The notes: a model not told the origin generated them from the letters alone. Positions 37,701 to 49,250 are shown, counted from the first letter of the stretch. The stretch: DNA of 64,000 nucleotides from Gadus chalcogrammus (GCF_026213295.1 NC_079415.1:24566110-24630109); one strand, 5' to 3'. Made by a program: numbers and translations.

Positions 37701-38965
37701 GTTAGGGTGTTTCAATCCCAGCCAAAGGGTTGTGTGTTCGAACCCCAATAGCTCCCAGTCTGCAGTTCTCTCTGAAACCCAAGGCAGGCGGGCGTATCGG
37801 CACAGACGCAAAATAACGTGATTGGATAGGTATCGCTTCAAAAATAGACCCGAGTCCGGTACGAAGCGAGCAAAATATAGTCATCTCTGCAACAATTACA
37901 CAGTTACACTGTGTGCTTCACTCTGCTCAAAACAACAACAACAAAAAGGATGAAATGTATTTGTTTGAGGTTGCGCTACAAATATGAACATGAATTGGTG
38001 TTGTGTGTTTTGGGGTTCAGAGGACTGCTAAGTGGTTGTCCCGACTCACCTTCCCTTCTCATCCAGGAAGGTGTAGGGCTTCTGGGCTGCGGCCAGGCCC
38101 AGGGCGGAGGAGGTGGAGGAGGGGGTGGAGTGGCCAGGGGCCTCTCTGGTGGGGGGGCTGGCCACCCCAACGATGGGGCTCAGGCTGGACACCTGCAGCA
38201 CCTGGGCGGAGAAGAGGGTGGGGCCGGGGATGGGGGTGACCCCGCGGGAGGCGGAGGTGACGATGACAGGGACGTAGCTGGGGACAGCGGCGGGGGGCTT
38301 GAGTGGGACAGGGGGGGGCAGGGGTGTGAGCAGCGGGGACGGGGTCAGGGTCATTGGGGGGACCACGTTGATGGGGCTCTGGGGCTTGGGGAGGATGAAG
38401 CGCGGGGCCGGCTTGGTGGTGTGCAGTGGCGGTTCTAGAGGCTGGGCCGAGGGCGGTGTGGCGGGGGCGGGCGAGGGGCGAGGCGGCGCGGCTCCCTTGT
38501 CGGGGACGGAGGTGGTGGTGGCTGAGGAAGTGGAGGAGAAGACAGGAGGGGTCTTGGCAGTGACGTCAGTCTTGGACGGGGAAGGGGGGTCTGACGCCGG
38601 GGAGACAGGAAGTGTCTTGATGACGGCCATTTTGGGCGGTGCTGCTCCTCCACCTGTGAAACAGAAGAGGACACTGTTGGTTTGGGTGGTGGGGAGATCC
38701 TCGTCAGCGACGGGATGGGCCTGTCTAGCTCTGACAGGTCAATCTAAGATCAACTTAAACAGCGAAAACACAAACATATGTTAAGGATTTGATCAGTTAC
38801 CTGTTTGGTCGAGGCTGACTTTAGGGGAGCAGTTGCTGTAAGACCCCTGGCCCGCCTTGTTCACACAGGCCACCCGGAACCTGAAGGTGCCCCCTGCTGG
38901 CAGGTCCGTGACGTTGTAGTAGCAGTCCGTCACACCAGTGGCAGTGATCAGCCAGTTCTCCTCTC
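34354..38965 (-). CDS. speg: SPEG muscle kinase, last seven exons (partial gene)
   Basis: Exons (minus): 38965-38801, 38653-38050, 37539-37300, 36949-36723, 36261-36186, 35427-35278, 34630-34354; phases match at all junctions and the joined piece encodes 578 residues to TGA. Order: FN3 domain second half ([14 protein letters not shown]); a Pro/Ser/Thr-rich linker of ~200 residues; then the C-terminal kinase with GRFGVV glycine loop, YMAKIV lysine, HLDLKPDN catalytic loop (HLD for HRD), VDFGSA, APEMVKG, and a tail [17 protein letters not shown]. These match the second kinase of SPEG rather than obscurin or titin. Known role: triad/junctional membrane organisation and Ca2+ handling in striated muscle. 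Whether it is the a or b teleost paralogue cannot be decided. Upstream exons are not in the window. Confidence 0.93.
34643..34762. repeat. (CA)n microsatellite 12 bp from a speg acceptor
   Basis: A nearly pure AC run in the last speg intron, starting 12 bp from the last-exon acceptor. Further impure CA arrays are in the same gene at 34832-34920. Confidence 0.95.
35278..35427 (-). CDS. speg: speg exon: kinase C-lobe
   Basis: [45 protein letters not shown]. The donor splits the Trp codon (TG|G), which is completed in the next exon. Confidence 0.93.
35517..35560. repeat. perfect 20-bp hairpin
   Basis: GTGTTACAATAGTGGGACAC, the loop AATA, then the exact complement GTGTCCCACTATTGTAACAC. In a speg intron. 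It could be a minimal MITE or a cruciform-prone site. Confidence 0.95.
35600..36060. repeat. 15-bp minisatellite (GCTATATGGCTGTGA) split by an L2 3' tail
   Basis: Units of GCTATATGGCTGTGA and variants at 35615-35840, resuming at 36003-36060. Between them, 35841-36002 holds a sequence ending GTAAAGTGCGTTATAAATAA and a (ATT)n-like tail, typical of an L2 3' end, so a LINE fragment seems to have inserted into the array. Confidence 0.75.
36186..36261 (-). CDS. speg: speg exon: APE motif and activation-segment end
   Basis: [20 protein letters not shown] followed by VITYIM; 76 nt with both splice sites in phase. Confidence 0.93.
36723..36949 (-). CDS. speg: speg exon: kinase catalytic and DFG loops
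   Basis: [53 protein letters not shown]. The catalytic Asp of HLDLKPDN and the Mg-binding Asp of DFG are intact. Confidence 0.93.
36955..37140. repeat. degenerate (CA)/(GCAGACGCACACA) array
   Basis: ACGCACACACAAGCAGATACGCAGACG-type higher-order units of about 20-30 bp in a speg intron. A further CA-rich stretch lies at 37545-37640. Confidence 0.8.
37300..37539 (-). CDS. speg: speg exon: kinase N-lobe
   Basis: [68 protein letters not shown]. Gly-loop and ATP-binding Lys (AK of MAKIV) are present. Confidence 0.93.
37690..37750 (+). repeat. tRNA-derived SINE head
   Basis: GTGGTTAGGGTGTTTCAATC resembles a tRNA-like head, and TGTGTTCGAACCCC is close to the box B consensus at the right distance. 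It does not fold as a functional tRNA. Confidence 0.5.
38050..38653 (-). CDS. speg: speg exon: Pro/Ser/Thr-rich linker
   Basis: 604 nt, about 201 residues rich in P, S, T and A ([17 protein letters not shown]), ending [11 protein letters not shown] just before the kinase. Low sequence complexity, but the frame is continuous and both splice sites are good. Confidence 0.9.
38801..38965 (-). CDS. speg: speg exon: second half of FN3 domain
   Basis: Begins after CTCCCAG in phase; encodes [19 protein letters not shown] and [16 protein letters not shown] and ends at GTAACT. The preceding exon (first half of the FN3 domain) is not found in the following 25 kb. Confidence 0.9.
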
Positions 38966-39214
38966 CTGGGAGACGAAAGGAAAGAGCAGAAAAAGTAGAT
39001 AACTAGTCAAATATGCTTCCATTTTGGTCTAGGTCCCTAGGAAAAAAGCATGTTAACACAAGCTATGTGCACGCAGCACGTCTACAAACAGGGTAAAACC
39101 GCAATGTTGGACTAACAGGGAAACGTATGTTGCAGTTCTTAAAATGAACACCAGATGTTAGTGTTGTACAACAGAGAGGTCTGCTGGTGAATGATTGGTT
39201 CAAAAACAGTTCTA

Positions 39215-39290
39215 AAATAGGCCATTCATTGAAAATACGCCTTATAATCCGGTGCGCCTTATAGTGCGGAAAATACGGGTAGTCCTCGTT
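39215..39290. repeat. DNA-transposon remnant
   Basis: TACGCCTTATAATCCGGTGC and GCCTTATAGTGCGGAAAATA resemble the edge sequence of pogo/Tigger-type repeats in vertebrates. Only this edge is visible. Confidence 0.35.
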
Positions 39291-39921
39291 TGTATTTCTT
39301 TCGAAATGGTGAACTTTTGCATGGTGCCATCTTCTATGTCAGATCCAGTACCCTCCGGGTCGAAGTGGCGTTGATTTAGAGAGTCCCTTTTATCAACGGC
39401 CTCTGTTAGCTTAGCTTCAGACGCTGTTGATGTTAGTTTCTGCTGGTGAAGTCCCACCCACTGGCACTGCCCTAATAGGTCTGTAGCGTCAGTGGGTCCC
39501 ACCCCCTATAGAGGGGTGGGACTAGTGGTTGTAGTCTTATGAGAATCCTCCCCTCTTACCGTACCGTCCACAACAGGATATATTGCCGAGACGGTTTTGC
39601 TTGTTGGATAAAGTGCTTCGACAACAAGTAGGACAGTAATAATAATAATAATAATAAATGAAATGTATATAGCGCTTAATATGGTACTCTAAGACGCTTT
39701 ACATATTGGCCTATCAAAACTATGTAAGACAGGCTAGGAGTAAAAGAAAAACAGAGGTTAAACATGAAGAATAAGGTGGGAGTTAGGCGGGGAAGGCTAG
39801 TGTGAAAAGGTATGTTTTGAGGGCAGATTTGAAAGAAGAGAGGGTTGGAGAGACTTTGATGTGGGAGGGGAGTGAATTCCAAAGGGTGGGGGCAGCAACT
39901 GAGAAGGCCCGATCACCCTAA

Positions 39922-40463
39922 TGCCGCTTTTCCACTGCATGGTACCAGCTCGACACGACTCGACTCGACTCAGCTCGCATTTTTTGCGTTTCCACTGCGA
40001 TCTAGTACCTCAAGTGGCTGCTTTTTCTAGTACCGCCTCGCTCTAGGTTCCAAGCGGCTGAGCCGATGCTAAAAGGTGACGTCGGCAGACGGCCGGCCAC
40101 TGATTGGCCAGAGAGTGTGACGAAGTCACGAGAGCGACATGGCAACCATGCTGGTAACGATAGAACAGCCATAGTAGCGCCGCAGCCAACATATTCCACT
40201 TCTTCAACATGCCAGCTAATAATACGAACACGAATACCATCGCATCGATGTTCTCCATTGTTGTTATGTGGGTTCTGTCCATGTGTGGGTTACGTAGGTG
40301 TTGTTTGCGTCGCGTACAAAAATACGTCACGGCCCTTTCGCGCAGACGACCCCGCCCACGTCCCGGAGGTACTATTTGCGGTGGAAAAGCACCCGCGCTG
40401 CTACCGTGTCGAGTCGTGTCGTGTCGTGTCGAGTCGAGCTACATGTGCGGTGGAAAAGCGGCA
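39922..40463. mobile_element. MITE inserted in the L2 ORF
   Basis: The ends TGCCGCTTTTCCACTGCATG and TGTGCGGTGGAAAAGCGGCA are inverted repeats of about 18 bp. Subterminal (G)ACTCGACACGACTCG-type repeats appear near both ends. The flanks show at most a 3-bp target site (TAA and CAA), suggesting a Harbinger-type element, but this is uncertain. Its insertion truncates the L2 reading frame. Confidence 0.8.
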
Positions 40464-43000
40464 CAAGTCCGTCGCTCAGTCCGTGGAACTTGAAGCAGGT
40501 TGGCAGAATTGGACCTGAGGAATTGGGAGGGGGCGTGGTGATGGAGGAGGTCGGCAAGGTAGGGGGGGGCTAGGCTGTTGAGGGCCTTGTAGGTGATGAG
40601 TAAGATTTTGTAGTTGATTCTGTGTTTAATTGGAAGCCAATGGAGTTCACGGGGGACAGGTGTGATGTGTTCTCTGGAGCGGGTACCAGTGAGGAGGCGT
40701 GCAGCTGAGTTCTGGACATATTGAAGTTTTTTGAGGACTTTGTTGGTGGTGCCGTAGAGAAGACCATTGCAGTAGTCAAGCCTGGATGAAATTAAAGCGT
40801 GGATGAGTGTCGCAGCAGCGGTAGTTGACAGGTTGGGGCGGAGGCGGGCGATGTTTCGGAGGTGGAAAAAGGCAGTTTTGGTAATATGGTTAACATGGGG
40901 GAGGAAGGAGAGAGTGGGGTCCAGGATAACTCCGAGGTTACGGATTTTGGTGGAGGGGGTGATGGTGGAGCCATCAATGTTAAGGGTGAAGTTCAGAGTG
41001 GAGTGAGTGAGGGTGTCAGGACCAATGATGAGGATTTCGGATTTGTTGGAGTAGAGTTTGAGAAAGCTGTTTTGCATCCAGGTCTTGATGTCAGTCAAAC
41101 AGTTGGAGAGGGTTGAGAGGGTGGAAGGACTGATGGTTTTGGAGGGGAGGTAAAGCTGTGTGTCATCGGCGTAACAATGGAACCGGAGTCCATGGTGACG
41201 AAGGATCTGACCAAGAGGAAGCATGTACAGAATGAAGAGGAGTGGACCAAGCACAGAACCCTGGGGGACACCGTGGATGAGAGGAGTAGTGGCTGATTGA
41301 CAGTTATTGATGGCGATGAATTGATGTCTGTCGGAGAGATAGGATCCAAGCCAGGAGAGGGCGGTGCCAGTGATGCCTAGGGTGGATTGGAGACGGGAGA
41401 GGAGAATGAAGTGATTGATCGTGTCAAAGGCAGCACTGAGGTCAAGGAGGATGAGGATATTTAGGGAGCCAGTGTCAGAGGATAGCAGAAGGTCATTGGT
41501 CACTTTGAGGAGGGCAGTTTCTGTACTGTGTTTGGAGCGGAAACCGGATTGGAAGAGTTCAAAGAGGTCGTTGGTGTCAAGGTAGGTGATGAGTTGTTTG
41601 GCAACAACACGTTCCAGGATTTTAGACAGAAAAGGTAGATTGGAGATGGGGCGGTAGTTGTTTGGGGAATCAGGATCCAGGCCGGGTTTCTTTAGTACGG
41701 GGGTGACTGATGCAAGCTTTAGGGAGGAGGGGACATGGCCGGAGGATAGAGAGGAGTTTACAGTGTTAGTGATGACGAGGGTGGAGAGAATGGGGAGACA
41801 GGCCTTTAAAAGTGTGGTGGGGAGCGGGTCCAGGTTGCAGGTTGTTGATTTCATGGTTGAGACTATGGAGGAAAGATCAGAGGAGGTGATGGTAGCAAAT
41901 GAGGAGAAGGATTGACCGGTGGTTAGGGGGGGATCCGGTTTGGGACATAGGGCGGGGTCGATGGTCAACTGGCTGTGGATTGTGCTGATTTTATCATTGA
42001 AGAAGGATAGGAAGTTATTGCATTTTTCAACTGAGAAGGAGTGAGAGATGGTGTCCAATGACTTGAGGAGTGTGTTAATGGTGTTGAAGAGGGTCCTTTG
42101 ATTGCTGCTGCCAGACTGGATGATTCCTGAGTAGTAGGAGGAGCGGGCTGAGTTCAGGGTGTCGTTGTATAGCTGGAGGTGTTGTTTGTACATTTCCTGG
42201 TGGACGGTAAGACCTGTTTTGTGGGAAAGCCGTTCCAGTTGGCGTCGTTTGGATTTGAGATGGCGGAGTTCGTCAGTGTACCATGGGGCAGAGTGGGAGA
42301 ATGAGACCAATTTAGACTGAACAGGTGCAAGCTGTTCAAGGCAGGATGAGAGGGATGAGTTATAGCAGTTAACCAGGTAGTCGGGGGAGTTGTTGTGGGT
42401 GATGGTGAGTTTAGCGATGGACTCAGAAAGACATGTGGAAAGAGAGGATGGGTTAATGGATTTGAGGTTGCGGAAAGTGATGGTGCGTTTTTGCTTCTCA
42501 TGGGGGGAGGGAGTGTGAGTTTGAAAAGTAATGGCCAGATGGTCGGAGATGTGGAGGTTGTTACTGGCCAGGTGACTGATTGTGATGCCAGTAGAACAGA
42601 CCAGATCCAGGGTGTGGCCTTTGTTATGAGTTGGAAAATCGATGTGTTGGGTGATGTTGAAGAATGAAAAGATTTCCGGAAGTTCGATTGCGGGTTTGCA
42701 GACAGAGGAGTCCACATGAATGTTGAAATCGCCCAGGAGGAGAACGGATGGAGATATAGCACAGAGCTGGGTAAGGAATGCCGAAAGATCAGAGGGAAAG
42801 GCAGGGTCGGGCTTAGGGGGACGGTAAATGACTGCAATGACCAGGGGTTTGGGACCAGACAGTTTAAAAGAAAGGGATTCAAATGAGGAAGGGGTTGGGA
42901 TGGATGTTGCACTGGTTTTAATGTCATGGCGATGGATGATGGCAATTCCACCACCAGAATGACCATCCAGTGATTCAACAGTGATTCCCCCCAATATAAA
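40464..43000 (-). pseudogene. L2 endonuclease/reverse transcriptase ORF (truncated at both ends)
   Basis: The open frame encodes the C-terminal part of the apurinic-like endonuclease and a full RT, as listed for the whole element. The last residues of the apparent ORF (CAAFPPHM) are translated from the inserted MITE. The true protein start lies in the lost 5' end. Confidence 0.9.
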
Positions 43001-43039
43001 AAAACTCCTAAAATATAGGCTAATTACAACCGAGAACAA

Positions 43040-44640
43040 AAAACCCTGCGTGCTGTAGTAGGCTAGTTAAATATGTTTCACTGATCTGCATCTGCAAATC
43101 ATGATCTGCACTCATTCGTCGCACTCAAAACAAATAGACATTGGCGCACATGGCTAATTTGCATACGCGCACAGGACTGGTTGGCTCCGCAAGGCAAATA
43201 ATGGAACATATTGTAGCGACCCTGGGACAATTAAATAGTTTGTGTGTTATGTGTTGCATTGTATTTTGTTGTCCGTTATGCCAGTTGTTCTATGTGGATG
43301 TATTGTAATGTTCTTATTGTCAATCAGGGTGGGGGCCTGCACGTGAGTGAGACCGTGTTGGGGGTTGCCGGGGTAACCGGGGTTTGTTTTGGTTGTCGGT
43401 TGTCTGCCGTTGGTTATGTTTCAGTGAACTGGTTTTGGTTGATTAAAAACTACGATCAATTACTAATGACTCAACATCATTATGTCACCGGCGAGGTCGT
43501 TACAATATCTATCTATCTAGGCCTATCTGTCTATCTATCTATCAACGCGTGTCTAGTTTTAGTAATGTGATGCATTGTGTGTATGTCCAGTCAGACTTGT
43601 TCTGTGTGGTCTTGTAGGCTACTGTCCTGTGTGGGCCGAACCACCTAAATGGATTCCCGATGATTTGTGTCGTTTGGTATTAATAAAGACTTGACTAGGC
43701 TATCTATCTATCTAGATTCTAGACTATTTAATTAAGAATTATTCACCTCAGGCTCCGTGAATAGTGGGGAATAGAGGGATAAAAGACAAGAGATATATCC
43801 CTTGTCATTTATCCCTCGTCTTGTCGATTAGTTTGTTTATGTGACGATTTCATTGGTTGGTTAGATTGGTGGCATGGAGCGCAAATGAAAATGATTCCCG
43901 CTTAAATACGAACGTTCTAGATGTATAAATACTCCCGCTTATCATCACTTGGTATCCAAACCACTATGGCGTTTCGATCACAAGTGCACTGATTGTGTGC
44001 CCGTCTCCGATATGCTATATAGCCTACCTGGCATTTATTCAGTTCATGTTCTTCTGAGTGCGCAAGAATGGTGCCAATTATTGTCGTGTTTGTATCGTAA
44101 TGAACAACTTTGCCTTTCCCTGTTATAAAATAACGTGCATCCCAACAACTTTAGCCAATGCAGGCTCCTATTGCTTTACCAGTGTGTTTAAAGTGTGTGC
44201 GTGTGTGTGTGCGTGTTGTCATGTAGGCTAAAGATATAGATCGATTGTCTTGGCTTGCTTGCATCCATGAAATATTGTAATGTTATGGCCTAGCTGGCTA
44301 CTGCATATCGAGAACAATCTGGGGATGAGGGCATCCCCGAATATTGACGGGTATTTCGCACACTGCCATCTCAATATATAGCCTAACATATACAAATATA
44401 TCACTGTACTAGACACAAATGTATTTTCCACTAGCCAGTGGTGGTCATTACATTGTAGTGAAACTAGTAAAGACAACACAGCTTTATGTTACGGCGAAAC
44501 ACGGAGGCACTGCAGCTCTAGTCTCGACAATGCGTTACTTTAGTCTGGTGTTTCTCTTCACTGATTGGTTAGACAGCCTTCAAACTTTGTGGTCAAGCAA
44601 AGGAGATGGAGGGGCTCGTTCTGCATACCTAATAGCCTGA
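43040..44640. other. unassigned intron/intergenic DNA
   Basis: Includes short (ATCT)n runs at 43505-43545 and 43700-43720. No gene or classed repeat recognised. Confidence 0.35.
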
Positions 44641-44714
44641 GTGAATAACTAATAGTCGGAGTGAATGACTAATAGCCGGAGTGAATGACTAATAGCCGCG
44701 GCTATTAGTCATTC
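44637..44714. repeat. three 20-bp direct units ending in a perfect 32-bp palindrome
   Basis: GAGTGAATGACTAATAGCCG and variants repeat three times. The last unit merges with its own complement, so 44683-44714 is a perfect palindrome (GAATGACTAATAGCCG and its complement). Confidence 0.95.
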
Positions 44715-44984
44715 AAAACCGTACGGAATCCGAACGGAATTCTTGCCAAACCGCACGGAATCTGTACGGTTTTGCACTTTTACCGCGCCATTCTAGGGCC
44801 GGATTGTGGCCTTCTTGGCTTTCCATAGTGGACGGGTACATAATACAAGTGGGGAACAGGAATGTGTCTCCGCAAAAAATGTCTGGATATCAATCAAAGG
44901 CTCATAATTACCTTTATGCTATGTCCTAAAAAAGTTTTTTCTTTTCAAAACAACACCTCAAGCGTTTTATTAGCCATACTCTCT

Positions 44985-45110
44985 ATTTTTTGCTGGAGAA
45001 GGAGGGGTGTGCAGCTGAAAGGAGTCGTAGTGAAACAAATGTGGTTTCGACCTGGCATCCGAGAGGGCCTAGATCAGTGCTCCGTTAAACTAAGACTAAG
45101 ACTATTTTTT
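44985..45110 (+). repeat. dispersed repeat (family B), copy 1
   Basis: GCAGCTGAAAGGAGTCGTAG, TGAAAC, then CATCCGAGAGGG and GCTCCGTTAA are shared with 50675-50775. Confidence 0.65.
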
Positions 45111-45244
45111 TGTTTGTTATTGATTGTTTGTCACAGTCTATCTTATTAATGATAAAAAGCCTTAACTAAACCCCTTCTCTTCTGTTTGCAGAAACTGGAA
45201 ACTTCAGACCATATTTCATCTTAAGTTAGAAAATCTTTGTTTTC

Positions 45245-45690
45245 TCATCAGATCCCAGTCCATCATGCTCCTGTACTTGTCTGCCGTGCCACCATCATGC
45301 CTCATGCATCACCTCTCAGCGCCCTGCCCAGCTGCATCTTATTCCGTTACTCCAGCTCTTTCACATAAGTGACAAACACGCTCCACCCAAGTGTTTTTAA
45401 TATTTTATGTAAGGTGTGCTTAAGTGGCCTGAATGGTGCCCATCAATAAAATGCTTTTATCAATATAAAATTATGGCTCCATCAAAAGCAAAGTACACCT
45501 GCCATTTACAGTTATCATTTATACTATCCTAGACATCTTATTTACATAGGCCTACAGTAGCCTGATTTCCTCTGAATGTTTAAATAAAAAAATTCCCCGT
45601 CCATGTCAGATCCCTGTCCATCATACTCCTGTTGTTGTCTTCCTGCACACCTGACTGCCTCCTCCATCGATTGCGGCCACAGCCCTGTCC
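45245..45690. repeat. pair of diverged ~80-bp direct repeats
   Basis: AGATCCCAGTCCATCATGCT near 45250 resembles AGATCCCTGTCCATCATACT near 45608, each followed by CCTG(T)...TTGTCT and a CCACAGCCCTG/GCGCCCTGCCC-like end. Function unknown. Confidence 0.4.
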
Positions 45691-46279
45691 CTGTACAATA
45701 TTTCATGTTAAATACATTTCAGGATCAAGTTTGAGATTCAGTTTCAGTATTACTTGTTTTTGAAACCTGACGTGGTGCTGGCACCGCCACCATCTGTCTT
45801 ATTTATTGCACCCACACATAATAGGTCCATGATACCATGTGGGGTCATTTCAGACTCCTTTGCTTCCTTGTGAGTTCCCTTGGTACACCAGCTGATGGGT
45901 CTGTGTATATTGGGCATTTTATTCTCGTTTCAGAAACAGAAATATATTATCGCCCGATCTGAATCGGAACGTACGAATCGGAACGCCCTACGTACTCTCA
46001 ATTTAGGCTAGTAAGTACGGATAATATGGATATTGGAACAAGGCACATGTGCAGTGTTCCGATGTCCATAATTCCATGAGTACACTTAAACGAAGTACAC
46101 TATCCGCACTCACTAAGTGCGCTAATTTCAGATGTCAGTGTTGTTCCAAATCGAATACTCCGTGGTGCACTAACCGAAAATTACGATCACGACTGCCGCC
46201 GCGGCTCCTCCCCCGCAATAACCATTCCGCTTTGAACGGTGAACTCTTTAAGCCTAGCAGCGAGACATGATACGGCTGT

Positions 46280-46781
46280 GCTCCAAAGGTGGTAAAATAA
46301 GTTTGTTGTATTCCCAGTCTTGGTGGGGACTACGGTCTTGCATAATTTACAGACAACATTAGTCTGACTACGGTCTGACTTGTAAAATCCAAAGAAATGC
46401 CATACTGGCTAGCAGACATTTCCATTTTTATCAACAATTTCCTCGCTCGTTGCGGTACTCATCTTTCACATCTCACAGCACGCTGTTTCTGTGAACACGA
46501 GACAACGAGATGGCGCAACCAAAAATGATACTGTTACATGATTGGCTATTAGCGTGTCACTCCATACGTTGCTAGTACCAGAGGACGAGTGCCTTTGTTT
46601 GTGCAACCAACCTTGCTTCGCAACCTCTGGTTCAAAGCGGAGCTAGAAGTAGACTTTTGCTCCGGTTTCTTACAACGAGGTATAAAAATAATATCGCAAC
46701 GTTCTATCGAACACATTTTCTATTGATATTGATTACGTGTATATCGCGATACATATCGTTATCGTTTTATCGCCCAGCCCT
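46280..46781. mobile_element. right-hand part of a hAT-like element
   Basis: Ends ATCGCCCAGCCCTAG preceded by TATCGCGATACATATCG, the same kind of end as the hAT-like element at 19609-21096. The left end is not identified. Confidence 0.4.
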
Positions 46782-46970
46782 AGTTTAAGGTACCTAAACC
46801 ACGACGGCTGCAACATTGTCCTTTACTGGAATGATGTTCACACTTTCAGATCACCTGACTTGGAGGCTTGAGCTAGTGTGTCTGCAACTGTCTGCTGAAC
46901 TCACGCCGAAACATCAACCTAGTGTGTGACTTAACCACCTTTTTTTTTCTTTTTTTAAATACATATTTTG

Positions 46971-47841
46971 TAGGGATGGGCATGAGGAATCTTCTCGAGT
47001 ACTCCTCGTTAAAAATGAACTCGGTTGGTGGACAGGCAAACTCGAGTTTGCATATACACACACAGACAAGTTTTCTTAAGCAAATATATACATTTTCTGT
47101 GTGGCACCACTAACGCGTGCCATGTGCACAAAGCAAATTAAATGCATCAAATTTCTGTGTGGCGCGTGCCGTTCCGTGTGCACAACGCCAGAATTCAAAA
47201 AGTTAAGAGATGGCGGTTAAAGCAAAGCGCAGCGAAGTATTGAAATACTTTACAGAAATAGGAGATAATAAGGTGAAATGTAAAATATGCCAAGCGAAAT
47301 TGAGCTACCAGAGTACTACAAGTACTATGCGGCAACATATGCTCCTGAAACACAACGGTGAGTTCGGGAAAGCAGACCCGCAGCAACCAAGTGTGTCGGC
47401 TATTTTCACCGCCGCAAGACGCAGCTGTAATCCCGTACGTGTAGAAAAGATCACAACGCTAAGTATTTTTTTAGTTCATTTGCTGCAGTTTTATTTGCAG
47501 CTTTAAATTATTTGCAATGGTTAGGCTACTTGTTTCGGGTTTTTTTTAAAAACCGGTACAGGCCTTTGTTCAACGTGATTTAAATTGTGAGACGCATATT
47601 TCTTTTTGTAAGGAAAATGTGTTTTGAACGTTTGCAAAATAGATAATGAATACTTGACTGTTTTGATTGAGAATAAGCATTACATGTTTGGTTGGTAATA
47701 TCGCCGTTCATCAATAGGCCTATTCCTGCTGCAGATGCGTTGCATTCTAAAAATATATTAGATTAAACAAGTTCTCGATTGATCCTCGAGGAATTCATTA
47801 GATCACTCGAGTTTGGAATTTGCTAGCCGTGCCCATCTCTA
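46971..47841 (+). mobile_element. hAT element fragment with BED-finger exon
   Basis: TAGGGATGGGCATG at the left and CGTGCCCATCTCTA at the right are inverted ends, flanked by ATATTTTG and ATATTTAC (6 of 8 match, an eroded target duplication). Most of the transposase is missing. Confidence 0.75.
47210..47506 (+). pseudogene. BED zinc-finger N-terminus of a hAT transposase
   Basis: An ATG at 47210 opens MAVKAKRSEVLKYFTEIG, then KCKICQAKLSYQSTTSTMRQ with HMLLKH, giving CX2C...HX5H of a BED finger as in ZBED/hAT proteins. Only about 98 codons remain before a stop; the catalytic part is absent. Confidence 0.8.
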
Positions 47842-48960
47842 ATATTTACATTTACATTTAGGGCATTTAGCAGATGCTTTTATCCAAAGTGACTTACAAT
47901 AAGTACATTTGTCATAAGAAGTGCATCAATATATCGCTGTCGGTACAGAAAGGATGTTCATAGAACCAAGTGCAAGTACAACAATCGCTAGGCTAACCAA
48001 TTCCCCGCGTTACAGCAATGATAGCAGCTACTGCAGTTGCTACACAGTTAAGTACTATAATACAATAAAATACAACACAACACAATACAGTGTACAATGG
48101 TGGCCAGAAGGGGGAGGGTGGCTATGCAGTGTCGAGGTGGACTCTGAACAGGTGACGTCCAGCTGAGGTAGTTGAGCGGAGGGATCGAGCTGGGGTGTGT
48201 GGCTTTAGCAATGCTTGGAGTTAGGCAGGGGCAGTTCCATCGACTGCCTTGTATGCCAGTACCATCGTCTTAAATTTTATGCAAGCTACTACAGGGAGCC
48301 AGTGGAGGTCCCGGAAGAGGGGGGTCACATGGGAGAACTTCGGTAGGTTGAACATGAGGCGCGCTGCCGCATTCTGGATGCGCTGCAAAGGTTTAATCGC
48401 AGAGGCAGGAAGTCCAGCCTGGAGTGAGTTGCAGTAGTCGAGGCGGGAGATGACCAGTGATTGGACTAGAAGCTGAGCTGCTTCCCTTGTGAGGAAGGGC
48501 CGGATTCTGCGTATGTTGTAAAATGCCAATCTGCAGGATCGGGCCACAGCAGTGATGTTTGCGGTGCAGCATAACTGATTGTCCAATACCACACCGAGGT
48601 TTCTGGCAGTTGGAGAAGGAGATAGTGATGTTGTCAACGGTGACCAGTAAGTCCATGTGTGGGCAATCTTTCCCTGGGATTAGGAGGAGTTCGGTTTTGT
48701 TGAGGTTAAGCCTCAGGTGATGGGCAGTTGTCCAGGTGCTGACGTCCGCCAGACATTCCGATATGCGTGTTGCAATCAGGGCTTTATCAGATGAGGGGAA
48801 AGAGAGAAATAGCATAGGGGGGGAAAGAGAGTGTCGTCAGCATAGCAGTGATAGGAAAAGCCGTGTGATGCAATTACCGAGCCCAGAGATCTGGTATGGA
48901 GGGAGAACAGAAGTGGCCCCAGTACAGAGCCTTGAGGGACATATAGAGGACATATTTAGA
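47842..48960 (-). mobile_element. L2-type LINE 3' part, frameshifted
   Basis: Minus sense: [72 protein letters not shown]. The reading shifts frame near 48800 and 48620. The 3' UTR (47842-48200) carries the GCATTTAGCAGATGC and ATCCAAAGTGACTTACAATA block found elsewhere as short 3' ends, ending in a TAAATGTAAATG-type tail. Confidence 0.88.
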
Positions 48961-49250
48961 CAATTTTTGCACTAAATAAAAGCCGCTTATTACACGGCTA
49001 TGTTTCCAAAACGAAAAAATAACTTCACAAGGTGTGTCTTTTTATAATTACCATTCGTAGTTTTGATCAGCAGAGAAATAGTCTGCATAAGACGTTTACG
49101 TTGCTTAGCAACCGAATATGCTGCGGTTGATGAATTACCTGACTACATGCGGAGTGATATCAAAGACGTTATTCAGAGGCAAAAACATTTCCCTTGACAC
49201 TTTCGTTCCACAGCATTGAAGAGCCGTGCAATAAATTAAAGATATAATAT
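48960..49250 (-). repeat. dispersed repeat family C, copy 1 (inverted)
   Basis: In the minus sense it matches 63770-63990 of the window, including TTTTTGCCTCTGAAT/TTTTTGCCTCTAAT, CTATTTCTCTGCTGATCAAA and ACTACGAAT. Moderately diverged; unknown class. Confidence 0.7.

Larger units (their letters stand above)
39634..43000 (-). mobile_element. L2-type LINE, 5'-truncated, long open frame, split by a MITE
   Basis: Minus sense. 5' truncation near 42995 falls inside the endonuclease. The open frame then runs without a stop to the MITE junction near 40463: endonuclease motifs LLLGDFNIHVD and NLHISDHLAI, then RT motifs [53 protein letters not shown] and YADDTQLY (catalytic Asp pair intact), then DYCNGLLYG. 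After the MITE, the C-terminus resumes at 39914 (DRAFSVAAPTLWNSLP, ending LAFPA). The 3' end is an AGCGCTATATACATTTCATT-type tail with (ATT)n. The uninterrupted ORF of about 840 codons suggests recent origin. Confidence 0.93.

Noticed and set aside
37911..38784. Gly-rich plus-strand ORFs over 38 kb
   Set aside because: They are antisense to the Pro-rich speg linker exon, whose frame and splice sites are consistent.
41658..42978. Other-frame ORFs of up to 274 codons within the L2
   Set aside because: Shadows of the L2 endonuclease/RT frame; they contain no recognised motif.
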